From contig LLCB01000117.1 of assembly GCA_001414345.1 (NCBI GenBank), positions 101,005 through 165,004 on the forward strand: a stretch of 64,000 nt of DNA, read 5' to 3'. Under the pieces are notes generated by a model that saw only the letters and a program-made list of their open reading frames with translations, did not search any database and had not been told where the DNA came from. This DNA comes from Hymenoscyphus infarciens. Its lineage: Eukaryota; Ascomycota; Leotiomycetes; Helotiales; Helotiaceae. The first letter of the stretch is position 1, and every line of letters begins with the position of its first letter. The position numbers and the translations under genes are program-made. Of the stretch, positions 1-12,110 are shown piece after piece.

Positions 1-1939
1 CCCATCTGCTGACCAGTCTTTCTTACCCTGAAGGAGGGGAAAGCAACTGGGGCAGATGGTCAGCACAGAAGGCACTAAATTGGTTCTTTCGCAACGGACG
101 GTATAAGTGGCTGTAAACACTTCAGCTTCGTAACTGCCTACTTCTCTCGTTATCCCAACTCTCTAGGACAATTATGTTTAGGTCAATACTTTCTAGTGTG
201 CTATAGGGTCGGAACAACGAGGACGAGGTACCTATTTTACTGCCGCTTTTACTGTCCGCCAGAAAACCTGGCTCTCTTACTTGTTTGATGGCTATTTTAC
301 GGAGAGCGGCCCCAAAAATGTTTTTGGAAGTTTATGTTCAAAATGATATCTTTCTTTGGCCACTTGTTCCAACCTTCCAACCTTAAGGGGTGTTGGCTTT
401 ACGCCAAAAAGGTGGGTGTGCCTAAATTGTCCTTCACTTTGCTTCCAGTGTGGCACATTGCGTATATGAATTCCAAGAACATCTCAGAGCAAAGAAACAG
501 TGATTTATAAGGGTCTTGCAGGTTCTCATCGAACACCCAGTCGAGTCTGTCTCCATTCCTTTCATCTTCTTGCTAAGCAATAACAGGGTATCCATATTTG
601 CACTGTAATGATCGATGGCGATAGGTCTTAGCGAACACCTCCAAAAAAAACATTATGTCAACCTCTAGCAACGGCTTTCTTGAAGAATCCTCTTTGGGCA
701 TGTCGATGTTTTATGTAAAGCCTACGTTGATCACCAATAGCGTTTTCAATACCAACTTGCTACGCCCCATTCCATGTGTAAGAACCTTCTTGGAGAGTAC
801 ACCGTAAGCTTTTAGGAAATTAATTTGAGTGTAGGACAATATGTACTCAAAGGATGCGCATCCAACTCATAGTTTGAAAGAAGAACAATATACTTGTATT
901 AAAGAAAGAGAATGATCATAACACTGCCGAAATTTCTATGCTCAGGGCTTTCATTATACTACCATCAAACCATGTAAGCTATTTCGGTTGTCGAAAGAAT
1001 GAGAACTAACACCGCATCAGCACCTTAAGTCAAAGTTATCGAATAAAGTCAGCAAGAATCGTTTTGGGAAATTTCACATGTTGATTTTGACTCGGTCTTG
1101 ACGAGCAACAACCACCCGAGTTATCGAAATTACGTTCCCATGTCAGCAGACCTCACAATTGACTTGTTGAGAGCGTTTACGGTATACAAAAGAGGAAACG
1201 CCACGAGGCACAACACCCCCTCAAGCTACTTACAACAAACGCCTTCAACGAAACACCAACCCGAGATCAAATGCACGAGTCTACTTCCAGCACTGCGATA
1301 TTTGAGTGAGCAGTTGGTTTTGTTGTCAACTCTTCATATTGCTACCGGTAGTGTAATGATTGGTTCACCGAATTGCGGAGAATGCTATCCGCAAATCACT
1401 TGCTACCTCGATATACAATCCAACTATGCGGCGTAGAGTTGGCAAGTTGTCGGTATCCAATAATGTACGGATTTCCGCCCCAAAAGATAGAATGTTGGCA
1501 CTGATTTGTTGGTGGCTTGTTGGGTATTTCTCCCTCTCGACACCTCAAAATATATGGGCTTTCCTATATTTAGCCCAAATCATGAAAGAAGAAAGGTACT
1601 TTATTGATTCCCCCCCTTTTAAAAACGGTGTTGCTTCTGTTACACTAATAGGGCTGTTCCCATCCGAAATTTTTCAACTCACACCACCATTCACTATTTT
1701 CAAGTATTCTTTTTCCATCTTCACTTACACAAACCCCGCTTTCCTAAGGAATAATCTCGGTTCTTTGAAAGTCTAGCCCTGAGGGCACAAAGTTAGCCTT
1801 ACTCTTGGCTCACCACCATCTCTTTTGCTACACAACCTCCACCTTCTTCCACTCTTATTGCAATTTTAGTTGCACTCTTCATCACTTTGCGGGCTCTGAA
1901 CCTCCCATGCTTTGAGTCTCAAGAAAAAGTTTCTACAAG
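1..1939. other. Intergenic, upstream of P450 gene
   Basis: I see no convincing gene in this stretch. The two longest open frames (1098-1436 and 1360-1776) have no recognisable domain and no splice-linked continuation. The last few hundred bases must hold the P450 promoter and 5' leader; a pyrimidine-rich tract (about 1800-1880) precedes the start codon. Confidence 0.6.
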
Positions 1940-4092
1940 ATGCTTAGCTCTAAGAACTTGATAGCTCTCGCGGCAACATCTGTGGGTCCCATTACATCGT
2001 CCTCAACGATGCCTCTACTGACTGTCCCAGGTTGCGCTCTACCTTCTTGCAAAATTTGTCTTCTTCTTGGCCTACCATCCGCTTCGCAGCTACAACGGTC
2101 CGTGGTATGCAAAGTTTACTCGGTTGCCGTGGAGCTATCATTCGTTGATTGGCGATGTTCACGAATGGATCGCTCAGCTTCATGACGAGTATGGAGACGT
2201 TGTTCGTGTGGCTCCTGATGAATTGTCCTTTACAGGTGGTCAAGCTGTATGCTTTCCTCTCCTTTTTTAAATCATGCTCAGTGACTATCTAGCTAATTCA
2301 ATTTTTTCAAAGTGGATAGGTGAGATACCCCCGCTTCTCCTTGCAACTCAAACCCACTAATTTCCAGATATTTATGGACCTCCAAAAAACGGAAGTGGCA
2401 ATCTACCCAAAGACTTGCGAAAAAGACTCAAGGAGGTTAATGGAGTGGCAAACATGGCAAGCCTCCATAAATATGCAACTCTCCAGCGATCACTTCTAAT
2501 TCAACTATGGGGTAGCTTGTTGCTGAAGAGCCTGCACATCGTCGTATGAGGAAGCTGATATCTCCTGCTTTTTCTGATAAAGCTTTGACTGCTCAGGAAC
2601 CTTTGTTGACTTCCTATGTTGACAAATTGCTTTTGGTTTTGAGGGAAAGGGTGTTGAAGAGCCCTACTGGTGTTGTGAACATTGTGAAGTGGTACAAGTA
2701 AGTTTTGGGGCAATGACAATTTCCAGAATCCCAAGAGTTGGCAATTAAACGAAGCATAGTTACACCACGTTTGACATTCTTGGAGAACTTGCATTGTAAG
2801 CATTTTATTTCTTTGTCCTGTTTTCAGGGATTCGGGGGACACTTTATTCTGCCCGCTCCTATTCAAACAAAATATAACTGCTAATCTTTACAGAGGTCAA
2901 TCTTTTGGCGGCTTGGACACGAAAGGCGACACTGAAGGTTTACATGTATGTCTTCTCATTCCCCGGGCATAGAATATTCAAAAATAACGACACTTATAGC
3001 CATGGATCTCAGCAGTATTTGGGCTTCTCAAAAACTCACTTTTCTATCGCGTTGGCAATGAACATGCCTGGCCCCTCAACAAATTGATCCACAAGTTGGC
3101 ACCGAAGAAGGGGCTTGATGATCGAAGCAAACACTTTACATATTCGGTTCAAGCAATCAAAACTAGGTTGGCGCAAGATAATACAGACCGCGTTGATTTC
3201 TTCAGTTATTTCTTGAAGCAGAATGAGGAGAAGGAAAGGTAAATGATCGCAAACCAATAATTTGCAAGGGGAAGGATTCAAGCTAACTATTCTGACAGAT
3301 TGACCACCGGCGAACTTATCAGCAACGCAGCACTCTTCATCATAGCTGGAAGCGAAACAAGTACTTCCACCCTTACCCTCCCCTTTTAAACCAAAAGCTA
3401 ACACCCCGCAAGCAGCAACTTTCCTCTCGGGCATAACCTACACACTCCTCGCCCACCCTCACCACCTCCGAAAACTCACGTCCCTCCTACGCACCACCTT
3501 CCCAAGCCCCGAATCAATGACCACACACACGCTCTCCCAAATCTCCTACCTGAACGCCATCATCGAAGAAGGGCTGCGTATTTACCCCCCTGTGCCATCT
3601 GGGTTTTCGCGCATGACTACCGTGGAGGGAAATACGATTTGTGGGAGATATGTTCCGGAGAATACGGTAGTTACTGTTACACAATGGGCTACTTATACTA
3701 GTGAGCGGAATTTCAAGGATGCGAGGAGTTTTAGACCGGAGAGGTGGGAGGGTGATGAGGAGTTTAAGGGAGACGACAGGAAGGCGTTTCAGCCGTTTAG
3801 TTTTGGACCGAGGAATTGCATTGGTCAGAGGTATGTTTTTCTATTTTCCTCTCTCCTATTTTTTGACGTGGCTGTTTGGGATGTTACTGGGTGGTGTGAT
3901 AGAAGAGGGTTGATGATTGCTAATTTGGAATTCAGTCTTGCGTATGCCGAGATGCGACTTATCCTCGCTCGTGTCCTTTGGGCTTTCGATTTGGAGCTGC
4001 AACCCGAGAGCAAGAATTGGATGGTTCAACCGGCTTTTGCGCTTTGGGATAAGCCTCCTTTGATGGTTAAGATTGTTCCTCGGGAGTTTTAG
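1940..4092 (+). CDS. Cytochrome P450 monooxygenase, 11 exons, about 499 aa
   Basis: Heme-thiolate monooxygenase, ER-anchored. Manual model: exons 1940-1981, 2031-2246, 2313-2319, 2368-2456, 2516-2697, 2760-2795, 2894-2945, 3000-3238, 3299-3360, 3413-3830, 3936-4092, exactly 1,500 nt in one frame. The start at 1940 is chosen because splicing 1982-2030 (CTGAC branch, CAG acceptor) joins it to a hydrophobic N-terminal anchor; no other in-frame ATG exists before the conserved HDEYGDVVR region. Visible hallmarks: I-helix AGSETT (about residue 308), K-helix EEGLR (about 360), and heme loop FSFGPRNCIG with the Cys ligand near 443. The overall pattern resembles the isotrichodermin C-15 hydroxylase/pisatin demethylase type of fungal P450s, but that is only a family label; substrate and pathway are unknown and no biosynthetic partners sit beside it. 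Exon 3 is a 7-nt microexon and intron 2457-2515 is GC-AG. The gene appears intact. Confidence 0.9.
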
Positions 4093-5333
4093 TTGATGTG
4101 GTCTTCTCTTGGTTGTTGATATTTTCTCTTTCTGCCTTGGGGTTTTGGGTGGGTAAGATGGGTTGATAACATTGGATTGAGTGGAGTTGGAGTTGAGCAA
4201 ATTGCGAAATTGCTCTTTTTGTAAGACAACTTCTGGGGTTGCCTGTTGGCATCATTCGAGCGAACATAATAGCTAGGTGTTCTTGCCCTTGGTTTTCTAG
4301 TGTGTAATGTTTCTCTCCAACGGAGACTTGTGAGCTTTCTCTTTACTTTGGGATCACAAGTAATAAATGAAATACAATTCCAGTTTTGAGAAAACGGAAA
4401 GATCTTGTGAGTGGTTATTTGTACTAGCATTGTTTAGGAGTGCTATCAAAATTGCGGTAAAAAAAAAACTGCAACTTATGTAGTTGTTCCTAAAAACCTT
4501 GTACTGCCTAAGGAGGCCAAGAGTTGTTTCTATGCTATTAGGCGGCATTCAAACAATGACTACGAAAAAACAAACAATAACAATAAGTATTCCGATAGAA
4601 GCTCAGAATTCATTTGAAAGTAACAATTCTCACCTCTGAGTTTCAACTTGAAGGCAAGTGTCACTGATTCTTAGCTTTGTCTTATATTTATTAATACTGG
4701 AATTGTAAAATTACATAAACTACATTTTTAGATATTTATTTGAAACATGGTATTTATTCAAGCATTTTTTGATAGAAAAAAGGGTTCTACTTGTAGAATT
4801 ACAGAGGGGGAGCAGACTACGGGTAGTAAAGATCTAGGTTCATCAATACCAAGCAAACGTTGTTCTCAAGCTAAAAAGTTAGAAAAGAAATAGCCATCGC
4901 AAGCTAGCAAAGCTAGCGCATTATAGTTGGTCATCGCTTGCGCACGTGGCAGGGAGAGCTCCTAACCCTTTATCCATGTCGGTTGCAGGGGTGTGCGATA
5001 AACCTTGGAACTACACTTAGGGCAGTTTGCTTGTACGTGACGTGACAACAAACCACAACAGTTCCGGCCTCTTCACTTGCAGAGAAACCTGTTGTTCTTT
5101 CTTCTGGTTTTTTCACCAAAGGGCTGCAGCTTGTGAATCTGTGAGTTGAAAGCATTCAGAAGCCGATCTTTTCAACCCCTGCATACTTTAGGTACCTCTC
5201 GCCGATTTCCAAGAACAGCTCTCAATCTACAGTACCAAAAACAATCACCATACACAACCAGCTCCACGACCGAAAAAGCATATAGACAACATCCGAATCC
5301 AGACCATGACCATTTGAGAAGGTCATTATCAAT
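4093..5333. other. Intergenic between P450 and VAC14
   Basis: No supported gene. AT-rich from about 4550 to 4900, then normal composition; several minus-strand open frames over 3856-4548 are chance frames in the P450 3' flank. The last few hundred bases are presumably the VAC14 promoter and leader. Confidence 0.6.
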
Positions 5334-8300
5334 ATGGATCCCAGTATCCAGCGCGCGTTGAATGATAAGCTCTACGACAAGAGGAAGGTCGGAGCACTCG
5401 AGTACGCATCCTTTCCCCGCTCACCACCAACCTCCTCAACTCCAAAACTAACGTGTTGATAGCCTTGAACGTGTTATCCGGGATCTCGCCACGGCGAAGG
5501 AATTTGATCGCATCAAGAAAATCATTCAACAATTGTGCAACGATTTTGCATATGCCGTCCATCAGCCTCATGCGAGGAATGGCGGACTCATCGGCCTCGC
5601 AGCCGCGGCAATAGCCTTGGGTCCAGTAGGCTGCCTCTCTCGTTGAAATAATTCATGACCACTACTGATATACGAATAGGAATTGGCACGATATCTGGAT
5701 GAAATCGTGCCTCCGGTCCTTGCGTGTTTCACAGACCAAGATGCTCGCGTGCGCTATTATGCGTGTGAGAGTATGTACAACATTGCCAAGGTAGCGAAGG
5801 GCGAGGTCTTACCATATTTCAACGACATTTTCGATGCACTATGCAAAGTGAGTGATTTTTGCCTATTCTTGAACTCATCTATCTACTCTTATATGTTTAT
5901 ATGTTAACACTATATCTAGCTTGGTGCAGATTCAGAGCTCTCGGTGAAGAATGGAGCCGAACTCCTTGATCGCCTCATCAAAGATATTGTGTCCGAATCT
6001 GCAGCCACCTATGTTTCTGTCCTTCACACCTCTGAAGATTCAATAACTGAAACCGACAAAGAATCACGAGATGAATCTGTGGAGTTGCCTACTGCCTTTT
6101 CACTCTCTGCCTTCATTCCGCTTCTGAAAGAGCGCATATACGTAATCAATCCATTCACTCGGACCTTCTTGGTTGGATGGATCACATTACTAGACTCTAT
6201 TCCCGATCTGGAGCTTGTCTCTTACCTACCAGAGTTTCTTGGAGGCATCTTCAAGTTCTTGAGCGATCCAAACCGCGACGTACATGTCGCAACCCAGGGC
6301 GCACTGGAGAGATTCCTGAGCGAGATCAAGCGGATATCCCGTATCAAGAAGGGCATTGTGGAAAGTCGCAAGTCCCGGAGTGAAGGCAAACGAAAGCGTT
6401 CTGGATCCATGGATAGTGACGCCTCTATCGCCCCGGATGTTGGAGCTGATGATGATTCGACTGCTGGTGATGATAAAGATATCAGTAGTGATGATGACTG
6501 GGTGCCAGGCCAAGATGTCGCTGTCAACCACAAGGAGATACTTGAAATATTGACAGCAAATCTTGATGCTCCTCTGGGTATGTGCCTATTCCTAAGTTAG
6601 AAGAAAGCCTTGCTAACACTGATTAGAAGAAGACAGTCTCCAAGAGTCGCTTCGCTGGATTGTGGAGTTTCTCGACATATGCCCCGAAGAAGTCTTACCA
6701 TTTGCACCAAAAATCCTGGCTCATCTTCTGCCAGCTATGGCAAGTGGCGTGGAACCCATCAGGCAAGCAGCTGCCCGAGTGAATACTGCTCTTATGGACT
6801 ACGTGGTGTCACTTTCAGATGAAGGCGGCTCGTCAGAACCACCAATTGCCGGGCCCTCAAGAATACCTACTTCAGTCCTGAAAGAGAGCGAAAGAAGAGA
6901 TTCTCCTGCCAATCCACGCGGCTCAGTATCCACGACCCGAGAACCTGATCGGCGGGAGTCTGAAGTCCAAACGCCTCCTCCGCCGTACAACAAAGCACCC
7001 ACGCCCACACCACCTCCATTTCGCCCACAAGTCGACCTCGATTATGCTGCGGCCGTCAATTCCCTTACCCTACTCTTCCTGAATGATCATGAAGCAACCA
7101 GAGTTGCCGCTCTTACTTGGTTGCTCATGCTTCACAAAAAAGCCCCTCGCAAGGTGTTAGCTATCAACGATGGCACATTTCCCGCACTTCTCAAGACTTT
7201 ATCTGATCCCGCGGAAGCGGTTGTCACAAGGGACTTGCAACTTTTGTCACAAATCTCAAGAAACAGCGGAGATGAGTACTTTACCTCATTTATGGAAAAT
7301 CTCTTGCAGCTGTTTTCTACAGACAGAAAATTGTTAGAAACAAGAGGAAATCTGATCATTCGACAGCTCTGCGTTAGCCTTAGCCCCGAACGGATCTACC
7401 GAACGCTCGCAGATTGCATCGAAAAGGAAGAGGACGTTGAGTTTGCGAGTATTATGGTTCAAAATCTCAACAATAACCTAATTACAGCTCCTCAACTGGC
7501 AGATTTGCGCAAGAGACTTCGGAATCTGGAAACCAAAGTTTGTCACCAGAAACAGCCCTCCAGCAAATCTAACAAGACACAGGACGGACAAACCTTCTTC
7601 GTTGCCCTTTTCAGATCGTGGTGCTACAATGCAGTTGCCACTTTCTCCCTTTGTTTACTTGCGCAGGCATACGAGCAAGCATATAATCTTCTTCAGATAT
7701 TGTATGGTGTGGTGTGTCAATGGGTTGGGCTATGCTGACTTCAATAGTGCGGAACTGGAGATGACTGTCAACATGCTCATCCAAATCGATAAGCTTGTCC
7801 AGCTTCTTGAATCCCCTGTTTTCACTTGTAGGGTAGGCTCTTTCGTAGTCTGGACTTTGACTAACTCAGATATAGACCTTCGACTGCAACTACTGGAACC
7901 GGAGAAACACCCCCATCTTTACAAATGCCTTTACGGTTTATTGATGCTTCTTCCCCAATCTGCTGCATTTGCTGCTTTGAAGAACAGACTAAATAGTGTG
8001 AGTGCGATAGGCTACCTCCACATCGCACCTCGAACGTACGTATCTCAATCTCGTAATAACAGTGTCGTGGAAGCGCTCTCTTCTCTCCAATTACATACTC
8101 GTCAAAAGAGCACCGAAGCTCATACCTCGTTTAGCGCACCGGCGAATGCTGGCCCATCAAATTTCGACAGATCTAGTAGGCTAAAGGGCCGGGACGAGCA
8201 AGGGATTCGGTGGAACGAATTGTTGGAAAAGTTCAAGAGTGTGCAGGAAAGAGCAAGAAGATCTCAGAGACCGGGAGGAGAGTTTGAGGATAGTTTGGGT

Positions 8301-8480
8301 ATGCTGGACGCACGAGCTGGGGAAGGACTGGAGGGGAAGGCTTTCAAGGAGTTGAGTCGTTTGCATGGACCTCCCATTCCGGCCAAAGACACACCCACGC
8401 AAACGCCAGCTGGGAAGAAACAACCTGCAGGACTCGGCAAGTTTGGACGGCTAGGGGGCGGGGGACGGCCCAAGCGATAA
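5334..8480 (+). CDS. VAC14: VAC14, scaffold of the PI(3,5)P2 kinase complex
   Basis: HEAT-repeat scaffold that holds Fab1/PIKfyve kinase and Fig4 phosphatase on the vacuole membrane and so controls PI(3,5)P2. Exons: 5334-5401, 5463-5625, 5680-5847, 5920-6577, 6627-7537, 7583-7701, 7748-7827, 7876-8480; about 923 aa (yeast Vac14 is 880). The N-terminal HEAT part carries the Fab1-binding region ([25 protein letters not shown]). A Pro/Ser-rich linker follows (about 6830-7020). The C-terminal Fig4-binding block is almost canonical: [55 protein letters not shown]. Intron 7538-7582 is 45 nt, contains no stop and preserves frame, so a retained form (938 aa) is possible. The tail is basic and Gly-rich. 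The gene ends 95 bp from the convergent HAUS1 gene. Confidence 0.95.
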
Positions 8481-8575
8481 TATGTGGTGTCCGTCCGTCT
8501 ATAGTGTGGCTGTTTTGTAGTATGTAATTACAATCAAGCGTGGAGTTTCTGGTTAATCCAGAGGCGAATCTCCAT

Positions 8576-9463
8576 TCATCTACCCTTTCTGGGGGTTTCT
8601 CTTTCCACAAGTCCCTCAAACATGCTATCACGTTGCCGTGTTAAATTTCTCAACTCCACCCTTAAGCTTTCCAGTTCCAGTCTTGCCAGATCCGTGTCTT
8701 GTGGTAAACCATGATAGCCCTTTACTTTTGTCTCAAGATCCTTCACTGTAGCCATCAATGCCGTATACTTCACCTCCTCCGCTTGTACCTGTTCTATTGT
8801 GATTGGTGTTCCCGAAGCGGCGGTCAAGGAAGCAACTCGTTCCTTGAGTTCTGGTAATTTGGAAGACAACCCCTTGATCCTCCGCTGGTAGTCGACCGTC
8901 TGCTTCATCAAATCTGAGGGTGGTTGATATGCGTCTCCTTGGAGTTCCTCGATCAAGTTGTTTATCTTCTCCAACTCCGTCTTCAGGTAGTTCTCAAGAA
9001 TCGACACTCGGTCCACCGCCTGATCCAAATCATGAGAAGCAACATGCAAATCGATAATCTTCCGTCCCATCGTCTCCATATCAGGTATCGGTTGATTGAG
9101 CGCAACACTCAAAGATGAGAGCGCATCGAGACTTGCTTCTCCCTCTCGCGTCAAGGATTCTTCGAGGGAATGTAATAGTTCGGCATTTGGATCGGCTTCC
9201 TCCTTTGCTTGTAAATCCCTCAGAGCTTTGGCTTCTACTCTCGCTAGCAGCTCGCGCTCCTCGTCGGCGCTTTCGTTGAGGGTCGCGAGGGCGAGGAGGG
9301 CTTTGAGGGTATCGTTGTTGCGCTCGAATGCGGGTGGGGATTTGCCATTGAATTTGGTGGAGAGCCAGTTGTCGACGTAGTTCCAGTCTTTTGATGTAGC
9401 GGCGTGCTGGCGGGCTACGGATGGAGAGAAGATTGCTGAGGGGGAAAGGGAGAGATGTGCCAT
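8576..9463 (-). CDS. HAUS1: HAUS augmin-like complex subunit 1
   Basis: Single-exon 295-aa coiled-coil protein. The augmin/HAUS complex recruits gamma-tubulin to existing microtubules for branching nucleation in the spindle. The N-terminal block (KDWNYVDNWLSTKF, then RNNDTLKALLALATLNE) fits the HAUS1 head as I remember the family; the rest is heptad-rich (LEKINNLIEELQ, YQRRIKGLSSKLPELKERV, LARLELESLRVELRNLTRQ). The ATG at 9463 begins the conserved N-terminus. It is convergent with VAC14 and divergent from DNAJC3, from which it is separated by 510 bp. Filamentous fungi keep augmin whereas Saccharomyces lost it, consistent with the organism call. Identification is from sequence resemblance only. 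Confidence 0.8.
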   Translation of the reverse strand: MAHLSLSPSAIFSPSVARQHAATSKDWNYVDNWLSTKFNGKSPPAFERNNDTLKALLALATLNESADEERELLARVEAKALRDLQAKEEADPNAELLHSLEESLTREGEASLDALSSLSVALNQPIPDMETMGRKIIDLHVASHDLDQAVDRVSILENYLKTELEKINNLIEELQGDAYQPPSDLMKQTVDYQRRIKGLSSKLPELKERVASLTAASGTPITIEQVQAEEVKYTALMATVKDLETKVKGYHGLPQDTDLARLELESLRVELRNLTRQRDSMFEGLVERETPRKGR

Positions 9464-9973
9464 TGTGTTGTGTATAGATGAGGTGTTGAACTTGGAGTTT
9501 TGTTGTTGCTAAACGCAGGTGAACGCAGGTGAGTAAATACGTAGCCTTCCGTCGGGGTCCGGAGGAATTGTTCAACCCCACAAGTCTTGGTATGCGAGGC
9601 TGAAAGCAATAAGCGGAAATTGCAGGGTCCAAAGAGGCCAGCTTGTACAATGCGATCCCCTCTACCCCCCCCCCCCCATCAAGACAACTACTCCATAACC
9701 ATATAACAACATAACACCATAACACCACGCTCTTTTCTCGTCCTTCTGACTTTCTCTTCTCCAACCCAATTACCTAGCATCCCACAATAACAAACCCTCG
9801 AGCTGGGTCATTGTATCAACTTCCACACTCATTGGCAATAACAATTCACTAAAGACCCCTCAGGCGTGGTGTCGCTTTATCCGTTTCATCCTCGCCACTA
9901 AATCCTCCCTCTGCGCAACCCTAACCCTAACCCTCTGCCTCCGATTTCGATATTTCTGCATGATCTCTTCACG
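9464..9973. promoter_or_regulatory. Divergent promoter region HAUS1/DNAJC3
   Basis: This 510-bp spacer serves both genes. It contains a run of 13 C at 9665-9677 and a telomere-like motif at 9917-9934 (AACCCTAACCCTAACCCT), 40 bp before the DNAJC3 start codon, so probably in its leader or core promoter. Confidence 0.6.
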
Positions 9974-11578
9974 ATGATTGTCAACCTGTCGGTCCTGGCA
10001 TTCGCCGCCACACTGCTATCATCCAACTCGTTGGTCCTAGCTGTCTCGTCCTCGGATATCCCCTCCGATTTGCCCATCTCGGCTCTCTTGTCTTCTGCCA
10101 ACGCTCACTTGGCGAAAGGAGAAACTAACGATGCCCTCACCTACTACGATGTCGCCATTTCTCGAGATCCTCAAAACTACTTGACTTATTTCAAACGTGG
10201 CGCAACCTACCTCTCTCTCGGACGAACCGCGCAAGCGACTAAGGACTTCGACAAAGTCCTGAGCATCAAACCGGGCTTCGAAGGGGCCCTCCTCCAGCGA
10301 GCGAAGATTCGAGCGAAGTTTGGTGATTGGGATGCGGCAGTGAAAGATTTCCTCGCCCATGGCAATTCGGCCGATGACCTCGCTCAACTCGAGGAGGCCA
10401 AGGGGGCAACCTCTTTGGCTTTTGACGCTGAAAAGGCCGGGAACTGGGAGGAGTGTATAACACAGGCAGGCGCTGGAATCATGACAGCAAGCAAGATGCT
10501 TTCTCTGCGAAAGACTCGAGCGAACTGTAGATTCCAGCGTGGGGAGGTCCAGGAGGGTATGAGCGATTTGAAGCATGTTTTGCAAATGCAGCCCGGTGAT
10601 ATTGCACCTCATTTGCAGATCGCTGCTATCACTTACTACGGATTGGCCGATCAGGAACATGGAAAGGACCAGCTACGACAATGTCTGCATGGGGATCCTG
10701 ATTCAAAGCCATGTAAGAAGCTCTATAGAAAGATGAAGAATATGGATAAGGCATTGGAAAAGGTCAATAAGCATTTCGAAAAGAGCCAATACGCAAGCTC
10801 TCTGAAGGTTTTATTACCACATGGTGAAGATGCCGGGGTAATCCAGGATATTAAGGATGATGTGAAGGGCTTCCGAGAAGATGGAACGATTCCAGAGCAT
10901 GCACCAAATGCGCTGGTTGCCAGAGTTGTCGACATGGTTTGCGAGGCATATCATGAGGTATGCATTTTCTTGCCAATTCCTGTATGGAAATACTAACGTA
11001 AACAGATGAAAAACTACAAGAAGGCGATTCCGTGGTGTGACGAAGCTCTCACTTACAATGAGAACTCTCTTCCCGGACTTATGTCCAAAGCTCAACGACA
11101 CATGGAGGCTGAGAATTTCGAAGCTGCCATCCAGACTTTAACCACCGCAAAGGAGCACCACCCGGGATCTCAAAAGCTCAACCAGGCTCTGCACACTGCT
11201 CAAGTCGAGCTGAAGAGAAGCAAGACCAAGGATTACTACAAGGTCTTGGGAGTGACCCGAGATGCGGATCCAGCGCAAATCAAATCAGCCTACCGAAAAA
11301 TGGTCAAGATCCACCACCCAGATAAAGCTCATATGCAGGGGATTAGCAAGGAGGACGCAGAGAAGAAAATGGCATCAGTCAATGAGGCTTATGAAGTTTT
11401 GACGGATCCGGAGCTGAAAGCAAGGTTCGACCAGGGAGATGACCCGAACGATCACGAGCAACAACGACACAACCCATTCCAAGGGTCGCCTTTTGGAGGT
11501 GGACAACCGTTTGGGCACAGCCACGGGGGTCAGCAGTTTAACTTCAAGTTTGGTCAAGGAGGCTTCCAGTTTGGATAA
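9974..11578 (+). CDS. DNAJC3: ER-lumen TPR/J-domain cochaperone, DNAJC3/P58IPK type
   Basis: Exons 9974-10957 and 11006-11578 (TACTAAC branch site in the intron); 518 aa. Starts with a cleavable-looking signal peptide (hydrophobic stretch VLAFAATLLSSNSLVLAV), followed by TPR repeats through about residue 395 (for example ALTYYDVAISRDPQNYLTY, KRGATYLSLGRTAQATKDF) and a J domain at about 403-470 with the invariant HPD (IHHPDKAH) that stimulates Hsp70 (BiP) ATPase. The tail is Gly/Phe-rich (FGGGQPFGHSHGGQQFNFKF) with no HDEL-type retention signal. Known members bind unfolded ER clients and hand them to BiP. The symbol is by homology; fungal annotations vary (DnaJ and TPR domain protein). Confidence 0.9.
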
Positions 11579-12110
11579 GAGATTTGGGTGGTTGTATAGT
11601 TTTGGTTTATGGAGTTAGTTAGAATTCACGAATTCATGTATATGTGAGATTTGATCTATCATTTGGTGCAACATGATTAGGCGAGGCAATGATGCAGTGA
11701 GAGAAGTACAAGTACAGTCATTCCAAAGTACGTCTAGAGTGAATGATTTCTTGTTTCCCTCGTGCTATTCAGCCTCTGTACTAGTGTATATACTCCCATA
11801 TACTTTCATGATCCTCGCAGCCACAGCCGCAGCCACAGGTCTCTAGTGTGGCTGGCGTGAATGGGCTTCAGGTTTGATGTGCAGGGGTTTCCATGAACCC
11901 CTCTCTCGTCTTCAAAACACAACTCCATACAAGTCACAGTCAACAGCGACATATGATCCACCCCACCAACAAAAATCACTCCTTCTCCAAGTACCAAATT
12001 CAAGAAAAAGCTCATTTAAAAGCCAGAAACTGACTCCCGCATTGCCGGACTGTCGCGGACCCTCGGAATGCTTTTGCGACAGCAGCAACGTGCTCCGATA
12101 GTGGATTACC
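11579..12110. other. Intergenic DNAJC3-LDB17
   Basis: No gene visible. Contains a short GCAGCC repeat run (about 11815-11838, agccacagccgcagccacag). The last part is presumably the LDB17 promoter/leader. Confidence 0.55.

Noticed and set aside
1098..1776. Two overlapping plus-strand open frames upstream of the P450
   Set aside because: No domain, no splice partner, no codon-usage or family signal; probably chance.
2022..2246. P450 N-terminus looked frameshifted (no ATG in the conserved frame)
   Set aside because: An ordinary intron 1982-2030 joins the ATG at 1940 in frame, so the gene is intact.
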